Source: an uncultured bacterium
GTDB lineage: Bacteria > Bacillota > Clostridia > Lachnospirales > Lachnospiraceae
Direction of reading: 5' to 3'
Length of the DNA: 64,000 nucleotides
Assembly: GCA_905215625.1 (NCBI GenBank)
Contig: CAJMQQ010000007.1
Location: 1-64,000, forward strand
The position numbers were made by a program, and so were the translations under genes. A model generated the notes under the pieces. The model had not been told where the DNA came from. It saw only the letters and a list, made by a program, of their open reading frames with translations, and ran no database searches. Shown piece by piece: positions 41,045 to 50,442 of this stretch. Numbering within the stretch: position 1 is the stretch's first letter; every line of letters begins with the position of its first letter.

Positions 41045-42490
41045 GTGGACATTTCAGACACCATTCTGTTTGGAAAATATCGCCTATGCCGTATGATTGG
41101 CAGGGGACGGACGGGCACAGTTTATCTGGCAAAGCATGAAAGCCTGGGAGAATATCGGGCAATTAAGGAAGTGCTGAAGTCAGATGCCTGTTATAAGCAG
41201 TTCCTAAGGGAAGCCCGGATCATGAAGGAGCTTCATCACCCCTCTATTCCTATCATATACGATTTAGAAGAAACGGACACACATTGTTATCTTATCGAAG
41301 AATTTCTTGAAGGAGAATCTTTAATGACTCTGGTACAGCGCCGGAGTTATCTTTCCAGGAGCATGGTAATCCGCTATGGGATTCAGATATGCAGCCTGGT
41401 ACAGTACCTGCATTCTGCAGGAAGAGACCCCATTTTACACCTGGATTTACAGCCGAATAACCTTCTTCTATGCCATGACGTTATTAAACTGGTAGACTTT
41501 GGAAATGCAGACTACCTGACGCAGGCCAATGAAACCAATATCCGCTGCGGAACGCCTGGATGTGCAGCTCCAGAGCAGTATACAAAAGAACCGTTAGATG
41601 AGCGTACAGACATCTATGCCATTGGTGTACTCCTATTCTATCTGGCGACCGGACAATTACCGGAGCGGCTGGGACAGGAAAACCGGACGGATTGGGATAT
41701 GGCCTTAGGACGGGAACTTGGCACACTTGTGCGGGATTGTCTGCAAATCAGGGAAAAGAGGCTGAAAACAGCTCTGGAAGTGAAATTACGTCTGGAAGCT
41801 CTGATGGAAACAGAGCCGCGGCCAATTCAAGAAAATTCTGATGTCGCTCGAATCGTGTCCATTGTCGGAAGCGTACCTAATATAGGAGTTACGCATCTGG
41901 CGCTGGGCCTGTCATCCTGTCTCTGGAGATGGGGAATTTCCAATCTCTATGAAGAACGCAATTTATCAGGGCATGGAATCATACTGGCAGAATATGCCCA
42001 TGCAGATCCGGACAGCAGCGGAATATGCCAGGTAGGATCATGGAGGCTGCTCCCTCATTATGGTCCTCAGGTCCGGCTAAAGGAGGCCGGAGAGTTCCAG
42101 GTGTACATCAGGGACTATGGCACAGACTGGACAGCTGCAGTAAGAGATCATGAAAAAACGGATTTTTTGAAAAAGTCTCTGGTATGCGTGTGCGGCGGTA
42201 AACCCTACAATCAAATAGAGAACAGCAGGGCAGTCAGAAAACTGGGCGGAAATCAGACGGTTTTGATTTTTAATTTTCTGGAACCTGGTTTTTTGCCCAG
42301 CTGTCCCCAGAAAGGGTTAGAAAGGGAAACGCTGTTTATGCCCTATTTTCCGAAAACAGAACGACCGGATAAAGATGCGGAAAGCTTTTATCAGGAACTA
42401 TGGGACAGGCTGACAGAAAAGAAAGGAGATGGTAAGACCACTGTTTTTTTGCGGATAAAAAATTTGTTGAAATGGAAAAAGAAACTGTAG
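41045..42490 (+). CDS. Ser/Thr kinase fused to a lysine-less P-loop-like domain
   Basis: The 481-residue frame starts at GTG 41045, very close to its GGAGG; ATT 41051 is an alternative. The kinase has the glycine loop IGRGRTGTVYLA, K41 (AIKEV), E56, the catalytic loop HLDLQPNN (D134), DFG 151-153 and APE 175-177, so it looks active. After a linker at about 270 a second domain begins (IVSIVGSVPNIGVTHLALGL), with the strand and helix of a MinD/CpaE-like fold but no P-loop lysine. The next gene has the same motif. There is no membrane helix or PASTA repeat, unlike PrkC. Confidence 0.85.
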   Translation: MDISDTILFGKYRLCRMIGRGRTGTVYLAKHESLGEYRAIKEVLKSDACYKQFLREARIMKELHHPSIPIIYDLEETDTHCYLIEEFLEGESLMTLVQRRSYLSRSMVIRYGIQICSLVQYLHSAGRDPILHLDLQPNNLLLCHDVIKLVDFGNADYLTQANETNIRCGTPGCAAPEQYTKEPLDERTDIYAIGVLLFYLATGQLPERLGQENRTDWDMALGRELGTLVRDCLQIREKRLKTALEVKLRLEALMETEPRPIQENSDVARIVSIVGSVPNIGVTHLALGLSSCLWRWGISNLYEERNLSGHGIILAEYAHADPDSSGICQVGSWRLLPHYGPQVRLKEAGEFQVYIRDYGTDWTAAVRDHEKTDFLKKSLVCVCGGKPYNQIENSRAVRKLGGNQTVLIFNFLEPGFLPSCPQKGLERETLFMPYFPKTERPDKDAESFYQELWDRLTEKKGDGKTTVFLRIKNLLKWKKKL

Positions 42491-43038
42491 GAATCATCGG
42501 AGCAGGGTCAGGAGCAGGGACTACCCATCTGACGCTTCTGCTGGCAAACTACCTGTCAGGAGTAAAAAACAGGAAGACAGCGGTGTTGGAGTGGAATTCT
42601 CATGGAGATTTTGACCGGTTTGGAGTCTGCTGCCTGGGACTGAAAGGGACAAAAGATCAATACCAGATTCTTGGCGTCAGCTATTTTCCGCGTGCAGATG
42701 ATGAAACACTAATCCAATGTATGTGCGGGGATTTTCAGGCTGTTTTGCTGGATTGCGGAAGGGAGGAAGAAGGCCGAAGGGCGGATTTGATTCGGTGTCG
42801 GAAAAAACTGGTGATTGGTTCCTTTTGCGAATGGCAGATAGAATCCTATATGCCGTTGTTAAAAGAAAGAAAGCAGTTAAAAGAGGGATGGCATTATCTA
42901 TGTGCATTTGGCAGTGAAGAATTCAGAAAACTGGCAGAAAAGCATATGAACGTGCCTATCCTGCGGGTACCTTGTACGATGGATGCCTATGGTGTAACAG
43001 AAGAAACAATCAGATTATTTGGACAGCTGTTTTCGTAA
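42472..43038 (+). CDS. Stand-alone lysine-less P-loop-like protein
   Basis: The 188-residue product begins VGIIGAGSGAGTTHLTLLLA, the layout of a MinD/ParA deviant Walker A loop, but neither signature lysine is present. Further strands (AVLEWNSHGDF, FQAVLLDCGREEE) correspond to switch and Walker B regions. It shares GxTHLxLxL with the C-terminal domain of the kinase and overlaps it by 19 bases. A non-hydrolysing regulatory partner, perhaps binding or being phosphorylated by the kinase, is inferred. Confidence 0.7.
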   Translation: MEKETVGIIGAGSGAGTTHLTLLLANYLSGVKNRKTAVLEWNSHGDFDRFGVCCLGLKGTKDQYQILGVSYFPRADDETLIQCMCGDFQAVLLDCGREEEGRRADLIRCRKKLVIGSFCEWQIESYMPLLKERKQLKEGWHYLCAFGSEEFRKLAEKHMNVPILRVPCTMDAYGVTEETIRLFGQLFS

Positions 43039-43140
43039 AATAAGGAGAGCAGAACAGGATATAATATGTCACAGAAAACCTCCTTTTGCTTCCTTATTTT
43101 ACCAGCAGCCAGTATGCGGAGAACGCGGTAAGGAGACCTT

Positions 43141-43380
43141 ATGGGGCATGAGGAAGAACAAGAAAAGATGCATCAGCAGCAGAGGTATTTAGAGGGCCTG
43201 AGACGTTATTATAATAAAGGAATCCCGATTTATATTGATGGAAAGTTAAGTACAGAAGCGGACTGGAGCAAGATTTTCGAGATAAAAGAAGACGGAGGGT
43301 TTTACATGGGAGATTATGTAGGAGCAGAGGAGGGATGCCTAAAGGAAATACGGTTTGACCGGATTTCCCTGAAAAAGTGA
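43141..43380 (+). CDS. Small protein of unknown function
   Basis: The 79-residue product is MGHEEEQEKMHQQQRYLEGL followed by GIPIYIDGKLS and FEIKEDGGFYMGDYVG. GGAGACC lies just upstream. The pattern is a charged helix followed by a small beta unit. I do not recognise a family. It is cotranscribed with, or close behind, the kinase genes. Confidence 0.6.
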   Translation: MGHEEEQEKMHQQQRYLEGLRRYYNKGIPIYIDGKLSTEADWSKIFEIKEDGGFYMGDYVGAEEGCLKEIRFDRISLKK

Positions 43381-43487
43381 AACAGGAAAAGGGGAGGGAA
43401 TATCAGCGATGCCGTCTCAGCCTGCCAGCAAAGCTGATGGGAGGGAGATGTAATGAAAATTTAATTAGGATCGGGCGATAAGGTGTG

Positions 43488-43496
43488 ATATAATAA
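43488..43496 (+). promoter_or_regulatory. Extended -10 promoter before the GH18 gene
   Basis: TGATATAAT (43488-43496) matches TGnTATAAT, 31 bases before the ATG at 43528. A weak TTAATT lies upstream. Between 43381 and 43487 I see only a possible ATCAGC/GCTGAT hairpin. Confidence 0.45.
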
Positions 43497-43527
43497 TGTT
43501 AAGTTTAACGTGTTGGAGGATGCTGGG

Positions 43528-45186
43528 ATGATGAAGAGACTTTTGCCGATGTTTATTGCAATTGGATTGATTCTATTAATCGTTGCCGGTTACGCAGGGG
43601 TTCAGGTAATCGGAAGATATACGCCTTCTGACGAATGGATGGAGGCTTCCGATTTCTTTGATGCAAAAGACGATGCTGTGGCATTGATTTTAAATGATGA
43701 ACTGTCAGAAGTTAAGGGTTTGTATGTGAACGGAACGACATACCTTCCGTTAGAGTGGGTAAACAGCAATTTAAACAAGCGCTTTTACTGGGACGGAGAA
43801 GAAAAAATCCTTTCGTATGCTCTGCCTACAGAAGTCCGCTATGCAGACAGCGAAACCCTGGGAGAAGATGGCAGACCGCTTTTGTGGGTAACAGACAAGG
43901 ACGTTTTTGTGTCGATTGAACTGGTTGCTGCATATACCGATATTCAGATAGGCGCCTTTGACAGCGGAGAGGCAAAAAGGCTGTTTATCAACAATACCTG
44001 GACTGCTGAGTCTTGGGTGGATGTAAAAAAAGATAGCATGATTCGCCAAAAGGGAGGAATCAAGAGCCCGATCATTACCCGTGCAGAAGCCGGAACCCAG
44101 GTCAAAGTCCTGGAAGAGATGGAAAAATGGTCCAAAGTTCGTACCCAGGATGGGTTTATCGGATATATAGAGAAAAAACGTCTGGGAGATATACAGGAAA
44201 TTACGCCAGCAAGTGATTTTAAAGAACCGGAATATACCAGACTGGCATTAGAGGAAAAAGTCGTTCTGGCTTGGCACCAGGTAACAACGAAAGAGGCAAA
44301 CAGCACCTTTGACAGCTATTTTGGAAACACCAGGGGAGTGAATGTTCTCAGCCCGACTTGGTTTGCCCTGACAGACAATGAGGGCGGCTATAACTGTCTG
44401 GCAGATGCCGCTTATGTGGAAAAAGCTCATGCGGCGGGAGTCCAGGTTTGGGCTCTGATTGATAATTTTAGCAAAGATGTGCAGTCGGAAGTATTGCTGT
44501 CAAAAACGTCTGTAAGGAAGAAGCTGATTAACAATTTAATGGCAGATGCAAAAAAGTACGGGTTTGACGGCTACAACCTGGATTTTGAAAGCCTGAAGGA
44601 AAGCGCAGGTCCTCATTATGTCCAGTTTATCAGAGAGATGTCTGCCGCCTGCCGGAATAATGGATTGATTTTATCTGTAGATAACTATGTACCTGCGTCA
44701 TATAACCGTTTCTACGACAGGACAGAACAGGGAATTGTAGCAGATTATGTAATTATTATGGGGTATGACGAACACTATGCAGGTGGAGAGCCAGGAAGCG
44801 TAGCTTCTATTGATTATGTGAAACAGGGAATTGAAAATACCCTGCTGGAAGTTCCGAAGGAAAAGGTAATCAATGCAATTCCGTTTTACACCCGCCTCTG
44901 GACAGAGACCGAAGATGGAAAGAAGATAAGTTCTGAGGCAATGGGAATTGAAAAAGCAAAAAAATGGGTGGAAGAGAATCAGGTAGAGCTTTACTGGCAG
45001 GACAGCCTGGGACAATATTATGGAGAAAAGGCAATTGAGGGAGGTTCCCAGTATCTGTGGATGGAAGAGGAAAAATCTCTGGAATTAAAAATGGATTTGA
45101 TCCGCCAAAACGATTTAGGCGGAGTCGGATGCTGGAAATTAGGATTTGAACCAGCGTCTGTCTGGGATATTGTAACTTATGAATAA
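43528..45186 (+). CDS. GH18 family hydrolase with SH3 domain
   Basis: ATG 43528 follows GGAGGA at 7 bases; the longer frame from GTG 43510 contains that site. The product has about 552 residues: an N-terminal membrane anchor (FIAIGLILLIVAGYAGVQVI), a copper-amine-oxidase-like or spore-coat N domain, an SH3-like repeat (IITRAEAGTQVKVLEEMEKW), and a GH18 barrel with the catalytic DGYNLDFESL. It resembles SleL/YdhD-type peptidoglycan N-acetylglucosaminidases that act on spore cortex or cell wall. Its end overlaps the phosphoesterase frame. Confidence 0.85.
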   Translation: MMKRLLPMFIAIGLILLIVAGYAGVQVIGRYTPSDEWMEASDFFDAKDDAVALILNDELSEVKGLYVNGTTYLPLEWVNSNLNKRFYWDGEEKILSYALPTEVRYADSETLGEDGRPLLWVTDKDVFVSIELVAAYTDIQIGAFDSGEAKRLFINNTWTAESWVDVKKDSMIRQKGGIKSPIITRAEAGTQVKVLEEMEKWSKVRTQDGFIGYIEKKRLGDIQEITPASDFKEPEYTRLALEEKVVLAWHQVTTKEANSTFDSYFGNTRGVNVLSPTWFALTDNEGGYNCLADAAYVEKAHAAGVQVWALIDNFSKDVQSEVLLSKTSVRKKLINNLMADAKKYGFDGYNLDFESLKESAGPHYVQFIREMSAACRNNGLILSVDNYVPASYNRFYDRTEQGIVADYVIIMGYDEHYAGGEPGSVASIDYVKQGIENTLLEVPKEKVINAIPFYTRLWTETEDGKKISSEAMGIEKAKKWVEENQVELYWQDSLGQYYGEKAIEGGSQYLWMEEEKSLELKMDLIRQNDLGGVGCWKLGFEPASVWDIVTYE

Positions 45187-45199
45187 GGCGGGATGCGAC

Positions 45200-46648
45200 A
45201 TGAAGCGAAGGATGGCGGCAGTTCTGGCAATTGGGGCTGTGCTGGGAATGACAGGATGCGGGAATTTCCCGGAAATTATGGACGAAACGGTAGCGACAAC
45301 ACAGGAGACAACATCCAGTGTGGAGTCAGGACCTCCGAAAGAAGAATCGGAGACAGTAGTGCCCTTTCCTGACAGTACAGAAAGCGCAGTTCCGGAAGAA
45401 CCAGAAGGGTTAAAACTGATTATTGCAACGGATATTCATTACCTTGCCTCAGAACTGACAGACAGGGGATCCGGCTTTGTGCATTCCATGGAACATGGAG
45501 ACGGAAAGGTAACAAATTATATCTGGGAAATCACAGATGCCTTTGTAGAAGAGGTTTTAAATGAACAGCCGGATGCGGTGATTTTAAGCGGAGATTTGTC
45601 TTACAATGGAGAGAAAGCCAGCCATCTGGAACTGGCAGAGAAACTGGCAAAAATCGAAGATGCAGGGATTCCTGTTCTGGTGATTCCCGGAAACCATGAC
45701 ATCAATAACAACAGCGCTGCCAGAATGGAAGAAGGGCAGAGATATCCGGCGGAAAAAACCAGTCCGGAAAATTTTGAACAGATTTATCTTGCAATGGGAT
45801 ATGATGATGCAGTCAGCAGAGATCCGAATTCTTTGAGTTATATGTATCAGATAAGTGATTCCACAAGGATTCTGATGCTGGATACCTGTCAATATGAGGG
45901 GGGAGCACAGGTGGGCGGAATGATTGATACCGACACCTATGAATGGATAGACAGCCAGTTGGAAACAGCGTTTGAAGAAGGAATCAATGTGATTCCGGTT
46001 GCCCACCATAATCTGCTGGAGGAAAGCAGAATTTACTCTTCAGATTGCACCATAGAGCACAATGAAGCATTGGTAGAAAGGCTGGAAGGCTGGGAAACCA
46101 TTCCGCTGTTTTTAAGCGGTCATCTTCATGTCCAGCATTTTGCAAATTCCGATGACGTATCGGAGCAAGGCGTCTGGGAAGTGGTAACCAGTTCCCTTGC
46201 AGTACCGCCGTGTCAGTATGGCGTTCTGTATTTTGAGGAAACAGATCGGAATTTCCAGTATCATACCCAGGTGGTTGATATGGAAAAATGGGCGGAAATT
46301 CAGGAAATAGAAGACGAGAATCTCTTGCATTTTTCAGAATACCAGACGCCGTTTTTAGAACGGGTTTTCTATAATCAGGCATATGGCTGGCTGAGTCGGA
46401 GAGAGGACAGCGCCCTGACGGAAAAACAAATCCAGGAGATGTCAGATTTTTATGCTGTGGCTAAGTGCTATTATTATTGGGGAAGAGCCGTTGAGATTGC
46501 AGATGAAATGAAAGCCAGTCCTCTGTTTTCCATGTGGCAGGAACACGGTTATCCAAGCCTGGAAACAGAATATCTGGAATACATACTGGAAGAAGCCACC
46601 AGAGACTACAACCTGTTAGATTCTGTACAGGAATCAGAAGGGGAATAG
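45200..46648 (+). CDS. Metallophosphoesterase lipoprotein
   Basis: ATG 45200 gives a lipoprotein signal (AAVLAIGAVLGMTGC) and 482 residues; an ATG seven codons earlier is possible. Calcineurin-type motifs appear in order: LIIATDIHYLA, VILSGDLSYNG, VIPGNHDINN, VAHHNLLEES and FLSGHLHVQHF. The substrate is unknown; extracellular sphingomyelinase-like or nucleotide targets are typical. It follows the GH18 gene directly. Confidence 0.88.
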   Translation: MKRRMAAVLAIGAVLGMTGCGNFPEIMDETVATTQETTSSVESGPPKEESETVVPFPDSTESAVPEEPEGLKLIIATDIHYLASELTDRGSGFVHSMEHGDGKVTNYIWEITDAFVEEVLNEQPDAVILSGDLSYNGEKASHLELAEKLAKIEDAGIPVLVIPGNHDINNNSAARMEEGQRYPAEKTSPENFEQIYLAMGYDDAVSRDPNSLSYMYQISDSTRILMLDTCQYEGGAQVGGMIDTDTYEWIDSQLETAFEEGINVIPVAHHNLLEESRIYSSDCTIEHNEALVERLEGWETIPLFLSGHLHVQHFANSDDVSEQGVWEVVTSSLAVPPCQYGVLYFEETDRNFQYHTQVVDMEKWAEIQEIEDENLLHFSEYQTPFLERVFYNQAYGWLSRREDSALTEKQIQEMSDFYAVAKCYYYWGRAVEIADEMKASPLFSMWQEHGYPSLETEYLEYILEEATRDYNLLDSVQESEGE

Positions 46649-46700
46649 TGGACAGGGAAAAGGTAATATATTAAAGAAAGCGAATTGCCTTTGGTGGAGT

Positions 46701-47450
46701 ATGGATAGGAAAAGCTTTTGGCAGAATATCATGGGAATTGCCATGCTGATAATTGTCACATTAGTTGCAGGACGAATGGGCGTTCTGGAAAAAGGCGGCC
46801 TGCAGACGGCAGAGGCAGGAGGAAAAGCGCAGGGCGCAAAGCAGGTTGTGGTAATTGACAGCGGACATGGAGGAAATGATCCAGGCAAAATCGGAGTTTC
46901 CGGCCAGAAAGAGAAGGATATTAATCTGCAGATAGCAAAAAAACTGAAATCGTATCTGGAAGCAGCAAATGTTGCAGTGGTTATGACCAGGGAAAGCGAT
47001 ATAGGACTTTATAAAGAATCGGACAGCCACAAAAAGTCTGCAGACATGAAAAAACGGTGCCAGATAATCGACGAGGCAGAGCCGGTACTGGCGGTCAGCA
47101 TTCATCAGAACAGCTATCATCAGGAGGAAATATGCGGAGCTCAGGTATTTTATTATAAAAATTCGGAAAAAGGCCAGCGCCTGGCAGAAATTCTTCAAAA
47201 ACGGTTTGATTATGTGTTAGGAGAAGCAGAAAACCGGAGAAAAGCAAAAGGCAATGATAGCTATTATCTGCTTCTTAATGTAAAAGCGCCGATTGTAATT
47301 GTCGAATGCGGCTTTTTAAGCAATACAGAAGAGGCGGCAAAACTGTCGGATGAAGAATATCAGGATCGGATTGCCTGGACGCTTCATTTAGGGATTCTTC
47401 AATATATGAATACAATGGAAAATGAAAAAACTGGGAGTGTTGGTGCATGA
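46701..47450 (+). CDS. cwlD: N-acetylmuramoyl-L-alanine amidase, CwlD-like
   Basis: The 249-residue product has an N-terminal signal/anchor (IMGIAMLIIVTLVAGRM) and an Amidase_3 domain. Zinc and catalytic motifs are VVIDSGHGGNDPGKIG, AVSIHQNSYH and IVIVECGFLSNTEEA. Length and the single domain match CwlD, which with a deacetylase makes muramic-delta-lactam in spore cortex. GGTGGAG precedes the ATG. It overlaps the next gene by 4 bases (ATGA). Confidence 0.85.
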   Translation: MDRKSFWQNIMGIAMLIIVTLVAGRMGVLEKGGLQTAEAGGKAQGAKQVVVIDSGHGGNDPGKIGVSGQKEKDINLQIAKKLKSYLEAANVAVVMTRESDIGLYKESDSHKKSADMKKRCQIIDEAEPVLAVSIHQNSYHQEEICGAQVFYYKNSEKGQRLAEILQKRFDYVLGEAENRRKAKGNDSYYLLLNVKAPIVIVECGFLSNTEEAAKLSDEEYQDRIAWTLHLGILQYMNTMENEKTGSVGA

Positions 47451-47917
47451 ACAAACAGACAGATTATTTGGAACTGGAAAAACAGATGGATGCATTGCTT
47501 ACCGGAGAGAACGATTTGATAGCAAATCTTTCAAACGGGTCAGCGTTATTAAAGGAAAGTCTGGATCAGATTAACTGGGCAGGCTTTTACCTGATAAAAG
47601 AACAGGATGGGAAACGTCAGCTGGTATTGGGACCCTTTCAGGGAAAACCGGCGTGTGTACGTATTCCGGTTGGAAAGGGGGTCTGCGGAACTGCAGTAAA
47701 GGAAAATATGACCTTATTGGTCAAGAATGTCCATGAATTTCCAGGGCATATTGCCTGTGACAGAGCATCTCTGTCAGAGATTGTAATACCAATCCGGAAC
47801 CAGGGAGAAATCATAGGAGTTTTGGACATTGACAGTCCGGTATTGAACCGGTTTTCAGAAGAAGACAAAGAAGGATTGGAAAAAATTGCGGCTGTGATAG
47901 AAAGTCATTGTTTTTAA
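47447..47917 (+). CDS. Free methionine-(R)-sulfoxide reductase
   Basis: The 156-residue GAF-domain protein has the fRMsr pattern INWAGFYLIKE, LVLGPFQGKPACVRI, GKGVCGTAVKE and IACDRASLSEIVIPI. The cysteines in ACVRI, GVCG and IACD are the expected redox and catalytic residues. It reduces free Met-R-sulfoxide. It is translationally coupled to the amidase gene. Confidence 0.92.
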   Translation: MNKQTDYLELEKQMDALLTGENDLIANLSNGSALLKESLDQINWAGFYLIKEQDGKRQLVLGPFQGKPACVRIPVGKGVCGTAVKENMTLLVKNVHEFPGHIACDRASLSEIVIPIRNQGEIIGVLDIDSPVLNRFSEEDKEGLEKIAAVIESHCF

Positions 47918-47941
47918 TATCATAAGAAAAGAGGCTTGGCT

Positions 47942-48346
47942 ATGAAACAGTTAAAAGAAAAATTTCAGAGATTTATGGTAGGCAGATATGGGAATGATAA
48001 GCTGAACCAATTTTTGCTGGTGCTGGTTCTGGCATTGATTCTTGTAAATGTCTTTGTTCAATCCAAGGCGCTTTACTGGCTGGAACTTATCGGCCTGGTT
48101 TTTTGTTATTTCCGGATGTTTTCCAAAAACTTTAAGGCCAGAGAAGAAGAAAACCAGGTATATATGAGACTTTACTTAAAGGCCCAGGATACGGTAATGA
48201 AATGGAAGTTCCGCATGGAACAGGCAAAAGAATACCATATTTATAAATGTCCTAACTGTGGGCAGAAAATTCGGATTCCCAGAGGAAAAGGAAAGATCAG
48301 TATTCATTGTCCGAAGTGTAATACGGACTTTATCAAGAAAAGTTAA
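47942..48346 (+). CDS. Membrane protein with C-terminal zinc ribbon
   Basis: ATG 47942 follows AAGAGG. The 134-residue product has two hydrophobic segments (FLLVLVLALILVNVFV, LYWLELIGLVFCYFRMF). A cytoplasmic helix follows, then a zinc ribbon C-x2-C-x16-C-x2-C (YKCPNCGQKIRIPRGKG, IHCPKCNTDF). The architecture is common in Clostridia and its function is unknown. Confidence 0.8.
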   Translation: MKQLKEKFQRFMVGRYGNDKLNQFLLVLVLALILVNVFVQSKALYWLELIGLVFCYFRMFSKNFKAREEENQVYMRLYLKAQDTVMKWKFRMEQAKEYHIYKCPNCGQKIRIPRGKGKISIHCPKCNTDFIKKS

Positions 48347-48364
48347 AAAGTATGGTAAGATGTA

Positions 48365-49333
48365 TTAGGGTTCCCGATAATTCCATCCAGCCGCATTTTT
48401 TTCCGCCAGACATCGTATAGACTCCGCATATTCTGTAGGGGTCATACCAGTCTGCTTTTTGAATTGTCTTGAAAAATAATGAACAGAACTGTAGCCAAGC
48501 CGGTCAGCGATCTGGGAAAAATTCATCTGGTCATTTCGGATCATCTGCCTGGCCGCTTCTATTTTCATCTGGATAAAATAATCGATAGCGCCGCAGTGGT
48601 AAAACTCCCGGAACATACGGGAAAGCTGGGAACTGCCAATCAGATTATCTCTGCAGATATCCTGAAGGGTAAGAGGTTCGTGAAGATGTTCTTCCATATA
48701 GCGTTTAATGCGGACGCAGGTTTCCTTCTTTGCGTCCAGGCTATTCAAAGAAGCAGCCGCGGTATCCGGCATGGGAATCCGGTCGGAAAGTCCGATGCTG
48801 GAAGAAGGCTCCCCTTGTCCGGCAGGCCAATACCGGCGGTACAGATGAATTAAAAGTTCTTCCAGATAATTTTTTATAAGCTGCTCTGAGCCAAATGCAG
48901 GAGCGGGACGTCGGATCAGCTCTTCCTGATAAGGGTCGTTTAGTCTGCCTTGAAATGCATTCCGCGCTTCGATAATGATTTGGGAGAGCAAAGAAGCTTC
49001 GGCTTCCCGGACGGTTAGGGACTGACAGGCAAACTGATTCATGGCTTTGGAATGGCAGTCAAATGAAATTACCACCAGGCTGGGAGAGATCCGGCCATTG
49101 GCGATAACATTGTGGAACTCTCCAGGCCGGTGAAACAGGATATTTCCGCGTTTGAGCGTGACAGTCCGGTCTCCTGCCGCTGCCTGGATTTCTCCTTTAT
49201 CAACACAGACCAGCTCCCAGAAATCGTGCTGCTCTCCGGGAAACACAAAGTCGCTCATATATTCAAAATAATGGATAGAAACAATACTTTTAATGACAAT
49301 GCTGCTTTTCAAAGCAGTATGGCGGTAGTCCAT
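48365..49333 (-). CDS. AraC-family regulator
   Basis: ATG 49333 follows AAAGGAG, giving 322 residues. The N-terminal cupin (FPGEQHDFWELVCVDKGEIQ, RGNILFHRPGEFHNVI) senses ligand. The C-terminal pair of HTHs reads HLHEPLTLQDICRDNLIGSS and MNFSQIADRLGYSSVHYFSR, ending with FKKQTGMTPTEY. It is divergent from the nucleotidyltransferase/kinase pair, and direct repeats at 49405-49435 lie in the shared gap. Confidence 0.9.
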   Translation of the reverse strand: MDYRHTALKSSIVIKSIVSIHYFEYMSDFVFPGEQHDFWELVCVDKGEIQAAAGDRTVTLKRGNILFHRPGEFHNVIANGRISPSLVVISFDCHSKAMNQFACQSLTVREAEASLLSQIIIEARNAFQGRLNDPYQEELIRRPAPAFGSEQLIKNYLEELLIHLYRRYWPAGQGEPSSSIGLSDRIPMPDTAAASLNSLDAKKETCVRIKRYMEEHLHEPLTLQDICRDNLIGSSQLSRMFREFYHCGAIDYFIQMKIEAARQMIRNDQMNFSQIADRLGYSSVHYFSRQFKKQTGMTPTEYAESIRCLAEKNAAGWNYREP

Positions 49334-49404
49334 ATTCCGGCTCCTTTTCACAAGTGCTCCCTATTGGGGTGCAAGGCTGTTTGTATTTTATCATATTTGA
49401 CCAG

Positions 49405-49462
49405 ATTGTGCAAATATCTGAACGAATTGTGCAAAGAAAAGAACCTGGGATTAAGCTATACT
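49405..49462 (+). promoter_or_regulatory. AraC-type direct repeats and -10 of the sugar operon
   Basis: ATTGTGCAAA occurs at 49405-49414 and 49426-49435, exactly 21 bases apart (two helical turns). TATACT lies at 49457-49462. The second repeat abuts the place of the -35, where no TTGACA is seen. This is the classical layout of an AraC-activated promoter. Confidence 0.6.
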
Positions 49463-49512
49463 GAGGGTAATTAGAAAACAAGTCACAAAAGGTCTGAAAG
49501 GAGAAGTTACTT

Positions 49513-50439
49513 ATGGGAAAGAAGCCGGTATTGGTAGTTATGGCAGCAGGTATGGGAAGCCGTTACGGCGGTTTAAAGCAGATTGATCCAATTGATCAGT
49601 ATGGCAACATTATCATGGATTTTTCCATCCATGATGCAGTGGAAGCAGGATTTGAAAAAGTGGTATTTATTATTAAAAAAGCCATTGAGAAAGATTTTAA
49701 AGAAACCATCGGCAAGCGTATGGAAGAGCACATTCAGGTTGAGTATGTATATCAGGAACTGGACAAGATTCCAGAGGGATTTGAAGTTCCGGCAGAACGC
49801 GTAAAACCATGGGGAACCGGCCATGCACTGTTATGCTGCAAAGATGTGATTGACGGACCATTTGCGGTAATCAATGCAGACGATTATTATGGAAAGAGCG
49901 CGTTTAAGACAATTTACGATCAGCTTTCCAAACAGGAAGACGATAATAAATACCAGTATGCAATGGTAGGCTACAAACTGTACAATACACTGACCGAAAA
50001 CGGCCACGTTGCCCGTGGAGTGTGCAGCGTTGATGAAAACGGCAAGCTGACTGACATTGTAGAGAGAACCCGTATTGAAAAGAAGGGTGACGGCGCGGCG
50101 TTTACTGAGGATGATGGACAGACCTGGACTGAACTTCCAGAAGAAACTCTGGTTTCTATGAACCTGTGGGGCTTTACAGCCAGCTATTTAGACGAATTAG
50201 ACAAGAGATTCGCTAAGTTTTTAGAGAAAAACCTTCCGGTAAATCCATTAAAGTGTGAATACTTTATTCCATTTGTAGTAGACGAGCTGTTAAAAGAAGG
50301 AAAAGCAGAGGTTACCGTATTAAAGAGCGTAGACAAGTGGTACGGAGTTACCTACAAAGAGGATAAAGAAATGGTTGTAAAGGCAATTCAGGGCCTGAAA
50401 GATGAAGGAAAATATTCAGAGAAGCTGTGGGAGGACTAA
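49513..50439 (+). CDS. Sugar-phosphate nucleotidyltransferase
   Basis: The 308-residue product has the NTP-transferase loop VVMAAGMGSRYGGLKQIDPI and the metal-site block FAVINADDYYGKSAF. KWYGVTYKEDKEMV is near the C terminus. It should join a hexose-1-phosphate to a nucleotide. The sugar kinase-like gene follows 3 bases later, so together they could make a nucleotide sugar from a salvaged hexose or hexosamine. The exact sugar cannot be read from the sequence. Confidence 0.85.
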   Translation: MGKKPVLVVMAAGMGSRYGGLKQIDPIDQYGNIIMDFSIHDAVEAGFEKVVFIIKKAIEKDFKETIGKRMEEHIQVEYVYQELDKIPEGFEVPAERVKPWGTGHALLCCKDVIDGPFAVINADDYYGKSAFKTIYDQLSKQEDDNKYQYAMVGYKLYNTLTENGHVARGVCSVDENGKLTDIVERTRIEKKGDGAAFTEDDGQTWTELPEETLVSMNLWGFTASYLDELDKRFAKFLEKNLPVNPLKCEYFIPFVVDELLKEGKAEVTVLKSVDKWYGVTYKEDKEMVVKAIQGLKDEGKYSEKLWED

Positions 50440-50442
50440 ATA

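Noticed and set aside
43381..43487. Possible riboswitch before the GH18 gene
   Set aside because: Only a modest ATCAGC/GCTGAT pairing and two GGGAGGGA runs are visible; nothing matches a riboswitch consensus I could state.
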